Below are positions 24,459-32,949 of a stretch of 46,496 nt of DNA, piece by piece. The translations under genes and the position numbers were made by a program. Origin of the DNA: Verrucomicrobiota bacterium (GTDB taxonomy: Bacteria; Verrucomicrobiota; Verrucomicrobiia; Chthoniobacterales; JAFAMB01); contig JAFAIO010000485.1 in the NCBI GenBank assembly GCA_019236675.1, positions 1 through 46,496 of the forward strand, written 5' to 3'. Below the pieces are notes generated by a model. It was given only the letters and a program-made list of their open reading frames with translations. It did not search any database and had not been told where the DNA came from. Each line of letters starts with the position of its first letter. The first letter of the stretch is position 1.

Positions 24459-25523
24459 TTGGATACTGAAATGGATGCAAAGTATCTAGTTTCGCCCAGT
24501 GATCGCATCTTGGTAACCGGGTCGAGCGGATTCATTGGTGCGAAAGTCGTTGAAACCGTTCTGGAATATGGTTTCACAAATGTCCGCTGTTTCGTACGAC
24601 CTTCTAGCGATTTGAGTAGGCTGAAAGAGATACTCGGTCGGTCTCAACGCGGTGACGGCGTCGAGCTAGTTTGTGGCGATCTACTTTCGCGAAATGATTG
24701 CGAGAAAGCGGCCGATGGTGTTTCAGTTATTTATCATTTGGCTGCTGGATTTGATAAGTCCTTTGCCGGAGCATTCATGAACTCGGCCCTGGCGACTCGC
24801 AACCTGATGGAAGCGTTTATGCAACACGGGGAGCCGAAGCGTTTTGTGAATGTTAGCTCTTTTGCCGTTTACTCGAACTTGAAATTGAAACGAGGGGCAG
24901 TGCTTGACGAATCCTGCCCGCTAGAAGATGCCCCGCAGGAGCGTTATGACGCTTACGGGTTCGGCAAGCTGAAACAGGAAGAGTTGGTCGAGGAATATGG
25001 GAACAAACATAAATTGTCGTATGTTATCCTGCGACCGGGAACCGTGTTTGGACCCGGCAAGCGGGATTTAAGCGGTCGCATTGGAATCGACACCTTCGGC
25101 TTCTTTATCCAAGTCGGCGGCTCAAACCTCTTGCCGCTGACGTTTGTGGACAACTGCGCGGAAGCGGTCGTATTGTCAGGTTTAAAGGCTGGCGTGGATG
25201 GGGAGATCTTCAACGTTGTCGATGACCAGCTTCTCACCAGCGGGCAATTTCTTCGCGCGTACAAGAAGCGCGTGAAGCCTTTTTTCTCGGTGCGAATTCC
25301 ATACGCATTAGCATATTGGGTATGCGCCCTGTGGGAAAAGTATTCCAAGTGGTCGAAGGGGCAGCTCCCGCCGGCTTTCAATCGTCGGCGTTGTGCTGCT
25401 GAATGGAAAGGTAACCGTTATTCGAATCGGAAATTGCGAGAACGGTTGGGTTGGAGACCGAGAGTAAACCTGGACAGGGCGTTGGCTGCGTTTTTGGCGC
25501 AATTCCAATCACAGGAAAGTTAA
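24459..25523 (+). CDS. NAD-dependent epimerase/dehydratase (extended SDR)
   Basis: A 354 aa extended short-chain dehydrogenase. The NAD-binding motif is GSSGFIG (about residues 21-27), then YHLAAG, a catalytic Ser in VNVSSFAVY, and the Tyr/Lys pair in YGFGK (about 165-169). Members convert nucleotide sugars or act on other carbonyl substrates; the exact reaction cannot be given. The start is TTG at 24459, supported by GGAGAA at 24445-24450 with 8 bases spacing. An internal ATG lies at 24471 but has poorer spacing. It is followed 3 bases after its stop by another dehydrogenase. Confidence 0.88.
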   Translation: MDTEMDAKYLVSPSDRILVTGSSGFIGAKVVETVLEYGFTNVRCFVRPSSDLSRLKEILGRSQRGDGVELVCGDLLSRNDCEKAADGVSVIYHLAAGFDKSFAGAFMNSALATRNLMEAFMQHGEPKRFVNVSSFAVYSNLKLKRGAVLDESCPLEDAPQERYDAYGFGKLKQEELVEEYGNKHKLSYVILRPGTVFGPGKRDLSGRIGIDTFGFFIQVGGSNLLPLTFVDNCAEAVVLSGLKAGVDGEIFNVVDDQLLTSGQFLRAYKKRVKPFFSVRIPYALAYWVCALWEKYSKWSKGQLPPAFNRRRCAAEWKGNRYSNRKLRERLGWRPRVNLDRALAAFLAQFQSQES

Positions 25524-25526
25524 TTC

Positions 25527-26645
25527 ATGCTTCGCATCGCTATCGTTGGCTGCGGTAAGATTGCCGATCAGCATGTTCAGGCTATCTCGCGTGTCCCGGA
25601 CTGCCAGATCGTGTCGGTGTGCGACCGGGAGTTTTTGATGGCCCGGCAACTTGGCGAACGTGCGGGCGTCTCTCATTGCTTTTCCGATTTAGGGGAATTG
25701 CTGAAGACGACTTCTCCGAATGTTGTTCATATTACCACACCGCCCCAGAGTCATTATCTACTCGCCAGGCAGTGCCTCGAGTCAGGAAGCCATGTCTATC
25801 TGGAAAAGCCGTTTACGGTGACGGCCAGCGAAGCGAAGACCCTGCTTCAACTTGCTGAAACGCGCGGCCTAAAAATTACGGCCGGTCACAACTATCAGTT
25901 TACGCCCGAGATGCTCGAAATGCGTCGACTGATAGAGCAGGGATTTCTCGGCGGGAAACCCGTGCATCTGGAAAGCTACTATTCCTATGATTTAGGAGAC
26001 GCAACTTATGTTGCGCCGCTTCTAGGGAATCGCTCCCATTGGGTGAGGCAGCTACCAGGTCAATTGCTTCATAATGTCATCAGCCATGGGATCGCGAGAT
26101 TAGCTGAATTCCTTGATGACGGTCTCGTCGAGATCACAGCCAGCGCGCACCAGAGCGACAGGCTTCGAAACCTCGGTGGAGAAGAAGTCCTTGATGAACT
26201 GCGCGTGATGATTCGCGACAAGAGTGGCACGACCGCTTTCTTCTGCTTCTCCACTCAGATTCAACCAGGTCTGAGTGAGTTCCGGGTTTGTGGACCGCTC
26301 AACTCGATTCTGGTGGATCAAGTCGCTGGCAGCCTGATCCGGAATCAGAAGCGGGCTTGTAAGAGTTATCTTACGTTTTTCTTACCGCCTTTGTGGAGTG
26401 CGATGGAGCACCTCCGGAACGGGCGACGAAATATTCTTAATTTCTTAGGAAGGAAACTGTACCAGGATTCCGGAATGACTGAACTGGTTCGCCGTTTTTA
26501 TCAAAGCATCCGAGATGGCACTCCTTTGCCAATCCCGCACCGCGAGATCCTGCTAACGGCTCGAGTCATGGATGAAATTTTCTCCCGAATCTATTCGGGA
26601 AGCGAAGTAGCTGAAAAAGAACAAACCGAGTTTTCTGTGGTATGA
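25527..26645 (+). CDS. Gfo/Idh/MocA family oxidoreductase (divergent third copy)
   Basis: A 372 aa NAD(P)-dependent dehydrogenase with Rossmann motif VGCGKIADQH (residues 7-16) and the catalytic Lys in LEKPFT. It is much less similar to the copies at 12568 and 20166 than those are to each other and lacks their LAPHDISI-type block. It is therefore a separate functional type. It is tightly packed: 3 bases after the SDR, and its stop overlaps the next ATG by 4 bases. The SDR, dehydrogenase and GT2 are probably coexpressed for one sugar branch. The substrate is unknown. Confidence 0.88.
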   Translation: MLRIAIVGCGKIADQHVQAISRVPDCQIVSVCDREFLMARQLGERAGVSHCFSDLGELLKTTSPNVVHITTPPQSHYLLARQCLESGSHVYLEKPFTVTASEAKTLLQLAETRGLKITAGHNYQFTPEMLEMRRLIEQGFLGGKPVHLESYYSYDLGDATYVAPLLGNRSHWVRQLPGQLLHNVISHGIARLAEFLDDGLVEITASAHQSDRLRNLGGEEVLDELRVMIRDKSGTTAFFCFSTQIQPGLSEFRVCGPLNSILVDQVAGSLIRNQKRACKSYLTFFLPPLWSAMEHLRNGRRNILNFLGRKLYQDSGMTELVRRFYQSIRDGTPLPIPHREILLTARVMDEIFSRIYSGSEVAEKEQTEFSVV

Positions 26646-27553
26646 ACTACGTCCTAATTACTTCCGCTAGGAATGAGGAGAAGTTCATTGAAAGCACAAT
26701 TCGTTCGGTCGTCGCCCAGACTCAACTTCCTGAAAGATGGATTGTTGTGGACGATGGATCGACGGATAGCACGGCGCTGATCGTCGATAGATATTTGAAG
26801 TCTTACCCTTGGATAGAACTACTCGCGCGACCGAATCGCCACGATCGTAGTTTCGCCGGGAAAGCTCATGCCGTAAATGCGGCGGTTGAGCGTCTGAAGG
26901 GCCTTGAAGTCGACGTGATCGGGAATCTCGACGCGGATGTTTCCTTCGAGCCCGGCTATATGGCGTTTGTGCTGGAGAAGTTCAAAGAGGATGCCGAGTT
27001 AGGCGTGGCCGGGACCCCCTTTACTGAGGAGGGATACGATTCGAGAAAAGACAGCTTTGAAGGAGAGAACTACGTGGCTGGACCATGCCAACTCTTCCGA
27101 TACAGCTGCTTTCGGCAGATCGGCGGATACGTAGCCAATAAGGCAGGTGGCGTCGACTGGATCGCAGTTATGACAGCTCGCATGCAAGGCTGGAAAGTGC
27201 GCTCGTTTCCTGAAAAAACCTTCCATCATCACAGATCCATGGGAACCGCAGAAAGGGGCGCGCACTCTGCACTCTTTTCGTATGGGGAAAAGGATTATTA
27301 CCTTGGCGGTTCACCTGTGTGGCAAATTTTTAGAGTAGCTTATCGAATGACCAAGAAACCCGTCATTACAGGCGGTCTAGCCCTCCTTTTGGGTTACTGC
27401 TTTGCGGCTCTGCGGCGAATGGAACGCCCGGTGACGCCCGAGTTGATGCGGTTTCACCGGCGAGAGCAAATGAAAAAACTGAAAGCAGTGCTTCGAACGC
27501 TCTTGAGCTTCAAGAAAGTGGACAATTTCTCCGTAGCGACTGCAGAGAGGTAG
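26642..27553 (+). CDS. Glycosyltransferase family 2
   Basis: A 303 aa GT-A glycosyltransferase. The N-terminus contains VDDGSTDST (about residues 36-44), and the metal-binding DxD is in NLDADVSFEPGY. The acceptor-side GVDWIAVMTARMQGW resembles the ED motif region of processive and non-processive GT2 enzymes. The C-terminal ~70 residues are basic, with one hydrophobic stretch (GGLALLLGYCFAAL) that may anchor it to the membrane. The start overlaps the upstream dehydrogenase stop (ATGA). Confidence 0.9.
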   Translation: MNYVLITSARNEEKFIESTIRSVVAQTQLPERWIVVDDGSTDSTALIVDRYLKSYPWIELLARPNRHDRSFAGKAHAVNAAVERLKGLEVDVIGNLDADVSFEPGYMAFVLEKFKEDAELGVAGTPFTEEGYDSRKDSFEGENYVAGPCQLFRYSCFRQIGGYVANKAGGVDWIAVMTARMQGWKVRSFPEKTFHHHRSMGTAERGAHSALFSYGEKDYYLGGSPVWQIFRVAYRMTKKPVITGGLALLLGYCFAALRRMERPVTPELMRFHRREQMKKLKAVLRTLLSFKKVDNFSVATAER

Positions 27554-27555
27554 CT

Positions 27556-28791
27556 ATGTTAGTACAACAGAGGACCGAATCTGATCTGCTGGCGGACAGA
27601 GTTTCATCCACTCTCCTATCCTTTACGGATTGGCTTCAAGCCTTTGGTGAGACTTCATTGGATCACCAAACTTTTTTTGCCGGGCCCGTTGGTGCGTTTG
27701 CCAAATCATTCTATTACCGGAATCCGAAGCTCGGGATTGCCGCTGTCGCTCCGATGATTTTTTGTGAAGCGTTCGTCCCATCGACGCGCCGCTTATTTTA
27801 CTCTCCGGTACGGTTCCCGATAGCTGACGCTCACTATGCAATGGGGTTCGCGTTTCTCTACGAGGCGACCAAGGAAACAGCCTTTTTTGAGCGAGCCATT
27901 CATTTCCTCAATGAACTGGAACAGACCCGGTCTCCCGATTACAAAGAGTATTGCTGGGGCTATCCATTCAACTGGGTCACTCGAAACGGTACGATTAGAA
28001 AACACACTCCCCTGATCACAAGTACGCCCTATGGCTATGAGGCGTTCCTGCACGTTTACCGCCTGGAGCCGCAGGCCGAATGGAAAAGCGTACTCGAGTC
28101 AGTTGCCCGGCACGCAATATCTGATATTAAAGATTTCAAAATCTCGGAAACGACGAGTAGCTGTTCTTATACTCCTTTTGATCAAGGAGGTGTAATCAAT
28201 GCCGCTGCCTATCGTTCTTTTTTGCTAACAAGTGCCTCAAAGCTTCTGGCTAATGATTCGTATTGGAAGATCGCCGAAGGCAATCTGAACTTTGTGCTAC
28301 AGAATCAGAATCAGGATGGCTCCTGGTATTATGCAGTCGACGGGGTCCGTGATTTTGTGGATCACTACCACACTTGTTTTGTGATGAAAGCGCTGGCTAA
28401 GATTCATACCCTGAACGGTCATCAGGGTTGCCTGGAGGCGCTTTCCAAAGGCGTGACTTATTATGTTGCCAACCTTTTCGACAGCGATGGGCTCCCGCGC
28501 CCATTTTCCAAAGCACCTCGTCTGACCGTGTATAAAAGGGAACTTTACGACTGTGCCGAGTGCATAAATTTGTGTCTGCTTCTGCGAGATCGGTTCCCGC
28601 AGTTAAATGAGACCCTGAACACGGTCGTTAGCGGCATTCTGAAAGACTGGATCAAACCGGATGGCTCTTTCCGGTCGCGCCGCCTGCATCTTGGCTGGGA
28701 CGACGTTCCGATGCACCGTTGGGGTCAGTCGCAGATGTTCCGTAGCCTTGCTTACTACCTTCGCGAAGCCCGGCAGGGTTCGCTGCTTTAG
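27556..28791 (+). CDS. Alpha/alpha-barrel protein, VpsJ-like
   Basis: A 411 aa protein resembling the alpha/alpha-toroid group seen as VpsJ-type proteins in exopolysaccharide loci. The visible signature is the QNQNQDGSWYYAVDG segment (about residues 251-265), followed by DHYHTCFVMKAL. Both are typical of toroid repeats that line a carbohydrate or lipid binding cavity. No signal peptide is evident and the hydrophobic stretches are short, so it is probably cytoplasmic. Possible functions are a sugar epimerase, lyase or glycosidase. Which one, or whether it is an enzyme at all, cannot be decided here. Confidence 0.7.
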   Translation: MLVQQRTESDLLADRVSSTLLSFTDWLQAFGETSLDHQTFFAGPVGAFAKSFYYRNPKLGIAAVAPMIFCEAFVPSTRRLFYSPVRFPIADAHYAMGFAFLYEATKETAFFERAIHFLNELEQTRSPDYKEYCWGYPFNWVTRNGTIRKHTPLITSTPYGYEAFLHVYRLEPQAEWKSVLESVARHAISDIKDFKISETTSSCSYTPFDQGGVINAAAYRSFLLTSASKLLANDSYWKIAEGNLNFVLQNQNQDGSWYYAVDGVRDFVDHYHTCFVMKALAKIHTLNGHQGCLEALSKGVTYYVANLFDSDGLPRPFSKAPRLTVYKRELYDCAECINLCLLLRDRFPQLNETLNTVVSGILKDWIKPDGSFRSRRLHLGWDDVPMHRWGQSQMFRSLAYYLREARQGSLL

Positions 28792-28879
28792 CACACGCAC
28801 TAAACGAAAACGGAGTAACCGAAACCCGCATTGCGGACCCACTTTTTGCCTATGGTTAGCACGTTATCCTAAGGGACCT

Positions 28880-29899
28880 ATGAGCACCTGCGCTAAATTG
28901 CAACGAGCCGAGATCAGGATAGCTGGCAAAACGGTCTATGTACCGTCGGCAGAGATATATGATCGGACGGTCGTAGTGACCGGTAACTGGTTGCGGATAG
29001 CAGCAGTTAAGGATGAGCAACTAGTACAAGGGGAGATAATCGGCGATCCCAAAGCGTTCGTCGCCAGGATGAGAAGGAGCCACTTGCGAGCGGACATCCT
29101 GACATTCGCGCAGAAGATACCGAATACCGAACCCAAATACCGCTACTGCTTGCAATGGGATAACTGGGCCGCCACGCCCACCACGAGCTTCAGCGATTGG
29201 TGGGAGAAGAGACTGCCGCAAGAGTCCAGAAAGAATGTCCGCCGAGCAGCGAAACGAGGAGTGATAGTCAAAGTTGTCCAATTCGATGACGAATTGGTCA
29301 AAGGCATTCAAAAGATCTATGATGAGACTCCGGTTCGCCAGGGGAGACGCTTCTGGCACTTTGGGAAAGACTTCGAAGCTGTTAAACGAGAAAACGCGAC
29401 CTACCTGGACCGGAGCGAGTTTCTTGGTGCCTACTTCAAAGACGAACTGATCGGTTTCGTTAAGATAGTATATGTTGATCGGATCGCCACTCTCATTCAA
29501 ATCCTGGCAATGAATGAGCACCAGGACAAGAGGCCAATAAACGCCCTCCTGGCGAAAGCGGTTGAGGTGTGTGAAAGCAAGGGTATTGCATGTTTGCTCT
29601 ACGGGAAATACATCTACGAAGGAAACGCAGACAGTGCGTTGACCGAGTTTAAGCGCCGGAACGGATTCGAAGAGATAACCTATCCTAGGTATTTCTTGCC
29701 GCTAAGCCTCAAAGGAAAGATTGCAATCGGGCTGGGGCTTCACAAGGGACTAAAGAGCTTGATTCCTTCATCGGCGATAAGCTATTTGAGACGTCTACGA
29801 TCACAATTCTATGATCGACGGTACGCTGGCAAGGAAAGTCATGAAGACGGCGGACCGTCTGCAGAACAGTCCGTCAGCGAAAAGAATTTGACCACCTAA
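28880..29899 (+). CDS. GNAT/FemAB-like acyltransferase
   Basis: A 339 aa protein with the FemAB-type fold pattern. It has a basic segment SRKNVRRAAKRGV (about residues 144-156), an acceptor region with FWHFGKDF, and a later GNAT-like segment FLGAYFKDELIGFVKIVY. Such proteins transfer amino acids or acyl groups and are frequent in polysaccharide loci as decorating enzymes. I chose the ATG at 28880, preceded by AAGGGA. The frame is open upstream to 28661, but those codons overlap the previous gene and are basic nonsense. The substrate is unknown. Confidence 0.75.
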   Translation: MSTCAKLQRAEIRIAGKTVYVPSAEIYDRTVVVTGNWLRIAAVKDEQLVQGEIIGDPKAFVARMRRSHLRADILTFAQKIPNTEPKYRYCLQWDNWAATPTTSFSDWWEKRLPQESRKNVRRAAKRGVIVKVVQFDDELVKGIQKIYDETPVRQGRRFWHFGKDFEAVKRENATYLDRSEFLGAYFKDELIGFVKIVYVDRIATLIQILAMNEHQDKRPINALLAKAVEVCESKGIACLLYGKYIYEGNADSALTEFKRRNGFEEITYPRYFLPLSLKGKIAIGLGLHKGLKSLIPSSAISYLRRLRSQFYDRRYAGKESHEDGGPSAEQSVSEKNLTT

Positions 29900-29929
29900 C
29901 CCAGATATTTTTAGTTAATTCCCTCAAAG

Positions 29930-30004
29930 CTGGTGTAGCTCAAAGGCAGAGCAGCTGAATCGTATTCAGCAGATGGAGTGTTCAAATCCTCCCGCCGGCT
30001 CCAA
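29930..30004 (+). tRNA. tRNA-Thr (anticodon CGU), slightly aberrant T arm
   Basis: A cloverleaf folds by hand. The acceptor GCTGGTG pairs with CGCCGGC. The D stem GCTC/GAGC surrounds AAAGGCA, and the anticodon stem GCTGA/TCAGC encloses ATCGTAT, with anticodon CGT at 29962-29964. T33 and A37 are present, and an encoded CCA is at 30002-30004. The oddity is the T arm: GGAG pairs with CTCC, but the loop closes with T opposite C and reads GTTCAAAT, 8 instead of 7 bases. This is as if one base was inserted. It may be a working tRNA-Thr or a decaying copy. It interrupts the polysaccharide locus on the same strand. Confidence 0.8.
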
Positions 30005-30150
30005 CCGAATCCCGGGCTGGTATGAAAAGGGTGCCGAAGGTACCGCAAGTTTTCGAACTAACTGAAGGAATTAACGTGCCACTTGGTAGGTGAGTAGAAC
30101 CGTGTGCGCTTCATTTTTCCGTTCGAGGTCCCTTGCCTATTCTCTGATTT

Positions 30151-32055
30151 ATGTGCGGTATAGCCGGGCAATTTAACTTTGGCAGCCAGGAACAGGTAGT
30201 AGAAGAGCGTGTCCGCCGAATGGCGCGCTCCATCGCGCACCGGGGTCCCGATGATGAGGGATACTTCTTTGATGATAATCTCGGACTAGGTTTCCGGCGG
30301 TTGTCCATCATCGATCTTTCGGGTGGTCATCAGCCTATGTCGGATGCCGAGGAAAGCGTCTGGGTCGTTTTTAATGGCGAAATCTACAATTACCAGGAGC
30401 TGAGGGCAGAGTTGGAGGCGAAGGGTCATCAGCTTCGCACTCGGTCTGACACGGAAGTGATCATCCACGGTTACAAGGAGTGGGGAACCGACGTGTTCAA
30501 CCATTTTAATGGCATGTTTGGTCTAGCCATCTGGGATGTCCGGAAGCGGCGGTTATTGGTCGCTAGGGACGCCATGGGTATAAAGCTAGTCTATTACCGT
30601 ATTTCTGGCGGGTGCCTGACATTCGGCTCGGAGATCCGGGCCGTGTTGGCTGCTGAGGATTCAACTCCGGAAGTCGACCCGGTGGCCCTCAATCTGTTTC
30701 TACGTTTCCGGTATGTGCCGTCGCCGCTTACTATGTTTCAAGGGATCCGCAAGCTGGCTCCCGGGACGATGCTCGTGGTCGAGAATGGCAGATGTAGCGA
30801 GCAGCGTTGGTACAACTGCACGCCTGTTCCTTTTGACAATCCCAAGCAGGACGCCGAGGCGGCTCGGGAATTATTGGACCTTTACAAGGGCGCCGTGCGT
30901 CGCCATCTCCTAAGCGACGTGCCGGTTGGCATTCTGCTGAGCGGCGGTCTCGATTCCGGGCTGCTACTAGCACTGATGAACGAGTATGGCGGGGAATGGC
31001 CAGCTTACACCGTCGGCTACGGCGAGACCTTTGCCGACGACGAACTCGCCGACGCAGCGGAGACCGCGCGGTTGTTAGGGGCAAAACACATTCCGGTGCA
31101 GTTGGACCGCGGAGAGTTTGAGCGATCGTTTCCGAAGATCGTGGATTTCCTGGAGGAGCCGGTCACGTCTTCGAGCGTCGTTCCGATGTATTTTGTGTGC
31201 CAGCGTGCGCGGCAGGATGTGAAGGTGGCTCTGATCGGGCAAGGACCGGACGAATTGTTCGGTGGCTACACTCGGCATCTCGGCGTGCATTACGGAAAAC
31301 ACTGGCGCGGCTTGCCCGGCGGCGTGCGTTCGATCTTGGGTGGTGCGGTCAATCGATTACCTCGCAATGAGGCGCTCAAGCGTGGAGTCCAGTCGCTCGG
31401 CACTGCGGATCGCTTGCAAAGGTATCACAGCGTATTTTCCCTGGCTCCGTTGGAGACGATTGACGGGCTGTTCAAGGATGACGTCCTTCCGCCGAGGCGT
31501 GGCCATGCCATCGTGGAATACTGGCGCGATCTTCTGCCTCAGATGGAGCACGCGGACGAACTGGGCGGCTTTCAAATGCTCGAAGTGCGGTCTTCGCTTC
31601 CGGACGAGCTGCTGATGTTCGGCGATAAAATGTCCATGGCGCATAGTATTGAAGTGCGGGTTCCCTACCTGGATCGCACGGTGGTCGAATTCGCGCAGCG
31701 CCTGGGAGCCCGTTTCATGATCCGCAATGGTGAGCGCAAGTGGCTGCACCGGCGAGTTTGCCGGAGCCTCCTGCCACCACAAATTCTGAAGCGAAAAAAG
31801 CGCGGCTTCGCGGTGAATGTTGTCGATGGCTGGTTCAACTCCACAGTTAGTGGCCGCCTGGCGGAGACGCTGCTCGATGAACAATCGCTGATGTATCGCT
31901 TGCTAAATCCCACCGGTGTACGCCGCCTGCTGAACGACCATCGCTCCAACCGCGCCGACAATCATAAGTTGCTGTTCAGCCTGGTGATGGTCGAGCAATG
32001 GCTGCGCGGATTGCGGCGAAATCAAGAGCACACAGTTCACGTCGGTGGAGCCTAA
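30151..32055 (+). CDS. asnB: Asparagine synthetase (glutamine-hydrolysing)
   Basis: A 634 aa protein with both expected domains. The class II glutaminase has the nucleophile Cys2 (MCGIAG), RGPDDEG (31-37) and FNGEIYN (74-80). The synthetase ATP-pyrophosphatase loop SGGLDS is at 264-269. It makes an amide from a carboxylate using glutamine. In polysaccharide loci AsnB-type enzymes often amidate uronic acids or make other amide decorations, so free asparagine need not be the product. The normally conserved RDRFGIKPLYY segment reads RDAMGIKLVYY here. The gap 30005-30150 between it and the tRNA has nothing I can identify. Confidence 0.92.
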   Translation: MCGIAGQFNFGSQEQVVEERVRRMARSIAHRGPDDEGYFFDDNLGLGFRRLSIIDLSGGHQPMSDAEESVWVVFNGEIYNYQELRAELEAKGHQLRTRSDTEVIIHGYKEWGTDVFNHFNGMFGLAIWDVRKRRLLVARDAMGIKLVYYRISGGCLTFGSEIRAVLAAEDSTPEVDPVALNLFLRFRYVPSPLTMFQGIRKLAPGTMLVVENGRCSEQRWYNCTPVPFDNPKQDAEAARELLDLYKGAVRRHLLSDVPVGILLSGGLDSGLLLALMNEYGGEWPAYTVGYGETFADDELADAAETARLLGAKHIPVQLDRGEFERSFPKIVDFLEEPVTSSSVVPMYFVCQRARQDVKVALIGQGPDELFGGYTRHLGVHYGKHWRGLPGGVRSILGGAVNRLPRNEALKRGVQSLGTADRLQRYHSVFSLAPLETIDGLFKDDVLPPRRGHAIVEYWRDLLPQMEHADELGGFQMLEVRSSLPDELLMFGDKMSMAHSIEVRVPYLDRTVVEFAQRLGARFMIRNGERKWLHRRVCRSLLPPQILKRKKRGFAVNVVDGWFNSTVSGRLAETLLDEQSLMYRLLNPTGVRRLLNDHRSNRADNHKLLFSLVMVEQWLRGLRRNQEHTVHVGGA

Positions 32056-32106
32056 TTGGCTGACTTCCACCATTATGATTGACCCCTAGTTCGTGGAGTA
32101 GTTTGA

Positions 32107-32886
32107 ATGAATAATTCCGTCAAATGGAGAGATTTTTGGGAGGAGAATGCCGCCAAAAGCTGGTCTGATTATGAATATGACCACGGGAAGCTCCGGGAGC
32201 AGGAGATTGAAGATTTATCGAAGCGTGAACTTCTCGCCTTCATCGATCCTCAACCCGCAGATACTATATTAGACGTGGGCTGCGGAACGGGGAGCAATGA
32301 GTTGCTGCTGCACTCAAGGGTTAAGCGTGTGATTGGAATGGACTACACCACCGGCGCTCTTGATCGCTGCCGGCGGCATATTGAAACTTACAAAATAGAA
32401 AATGTGGAGTTAGTCCAGGGAGATGCCACCCAACTTCCGTCGCCCGACCATGCGGTCGATAAGGTTCTATGCATGAGCGTATTTCAATATTTGGACGATG
32501 CCGAAGTGCGAACTGCGCTTAAGGAATTTTCCCGAGTATTGAAGAGCGGCGGTACGCTTGTTCTACACGTGAAGAATAAGTCTTCCCTTTACCTTTCGAC
32601 GTTGTGCGCAGCCAAAAAACTCAAAATGTTTCTCAAGCGGCCAACGAAGTTAGAGCATATCCGTCCCTATCGTTGGTACATAGCCGAGCTAAAGGATGCG
32701 GGCTTCGAAGTCCTAGCTTACAACTCATTTAACATAATCATGATCGAGTTGATCCCCATTAAATGGCGTTTGTTCTTACAAAAATGGGAGCTGAAGCGGC
32801 ACAACAAATTTCCCTTGCGGATTGGCTTTCTGCGCCGGAGCGGAGCTGACCTCAAAATTAAAGCGCGCCCCCTCGCCAAACCGTGA
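32107..32886 (+). CDS. Class I SAM-dependent methyltransferase
   Basis: A 259 aa cytoplasmic methyltransferase. Motif I LDVGCGTGSNELL (about residues 56-68) is textbook, motif II has the acidic VIGMDYTTGALDRC, and motif III is VQGDATQLP. The N-terminus WRDFWEENAAKSWSDYEYDHGKLREQE resembles sugar- and lipid-modifying methyltransferases in surface-polysaccharide loci. It lies between two asparagine-synthetase-like genes on the same strand. A role in O-methylating the polysaccharide is plausible but not shown. Confidence 0.88.
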   Translation: MNNSVKWRDFWEENAAKSWSDYEYDHGKLREQEIEDLSKRELLAFIDPQPADTILDVGCGTGSNELLLHSRVKRVIGMDYTTGALDRCRRHIETYKIENVELVQGDATQLPSPDHAVDKVLCMSVFQYLDDAEVRTALKEFSRVLKSGGTLVLHVKNKSSLYLSTLCAAKKLKMFLKRPTKLEHIRPYRWYIAELKDAGFEVLAYNSFNIIMIELIPIKWRLFLQKWELKRHNKFPLRIGFLRRSGADLKIKARPLAKP

Positions 32887-32949
32887 TGGCTGGCCAAGGC
32901 GAGTCGATCACCTCCGGTTCATTCTAACTAATTATCAGAATCTAAGAAT

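Noticed and set aside
25365-25376. 12-base match (CTCCCGCCGGCT) to the 3' end of the tRNA-Thr at 29930, a possible attachment site
   Set aside because: It lies inside the epimerase coding sequence and is short. No other sign of integration surrounds it.
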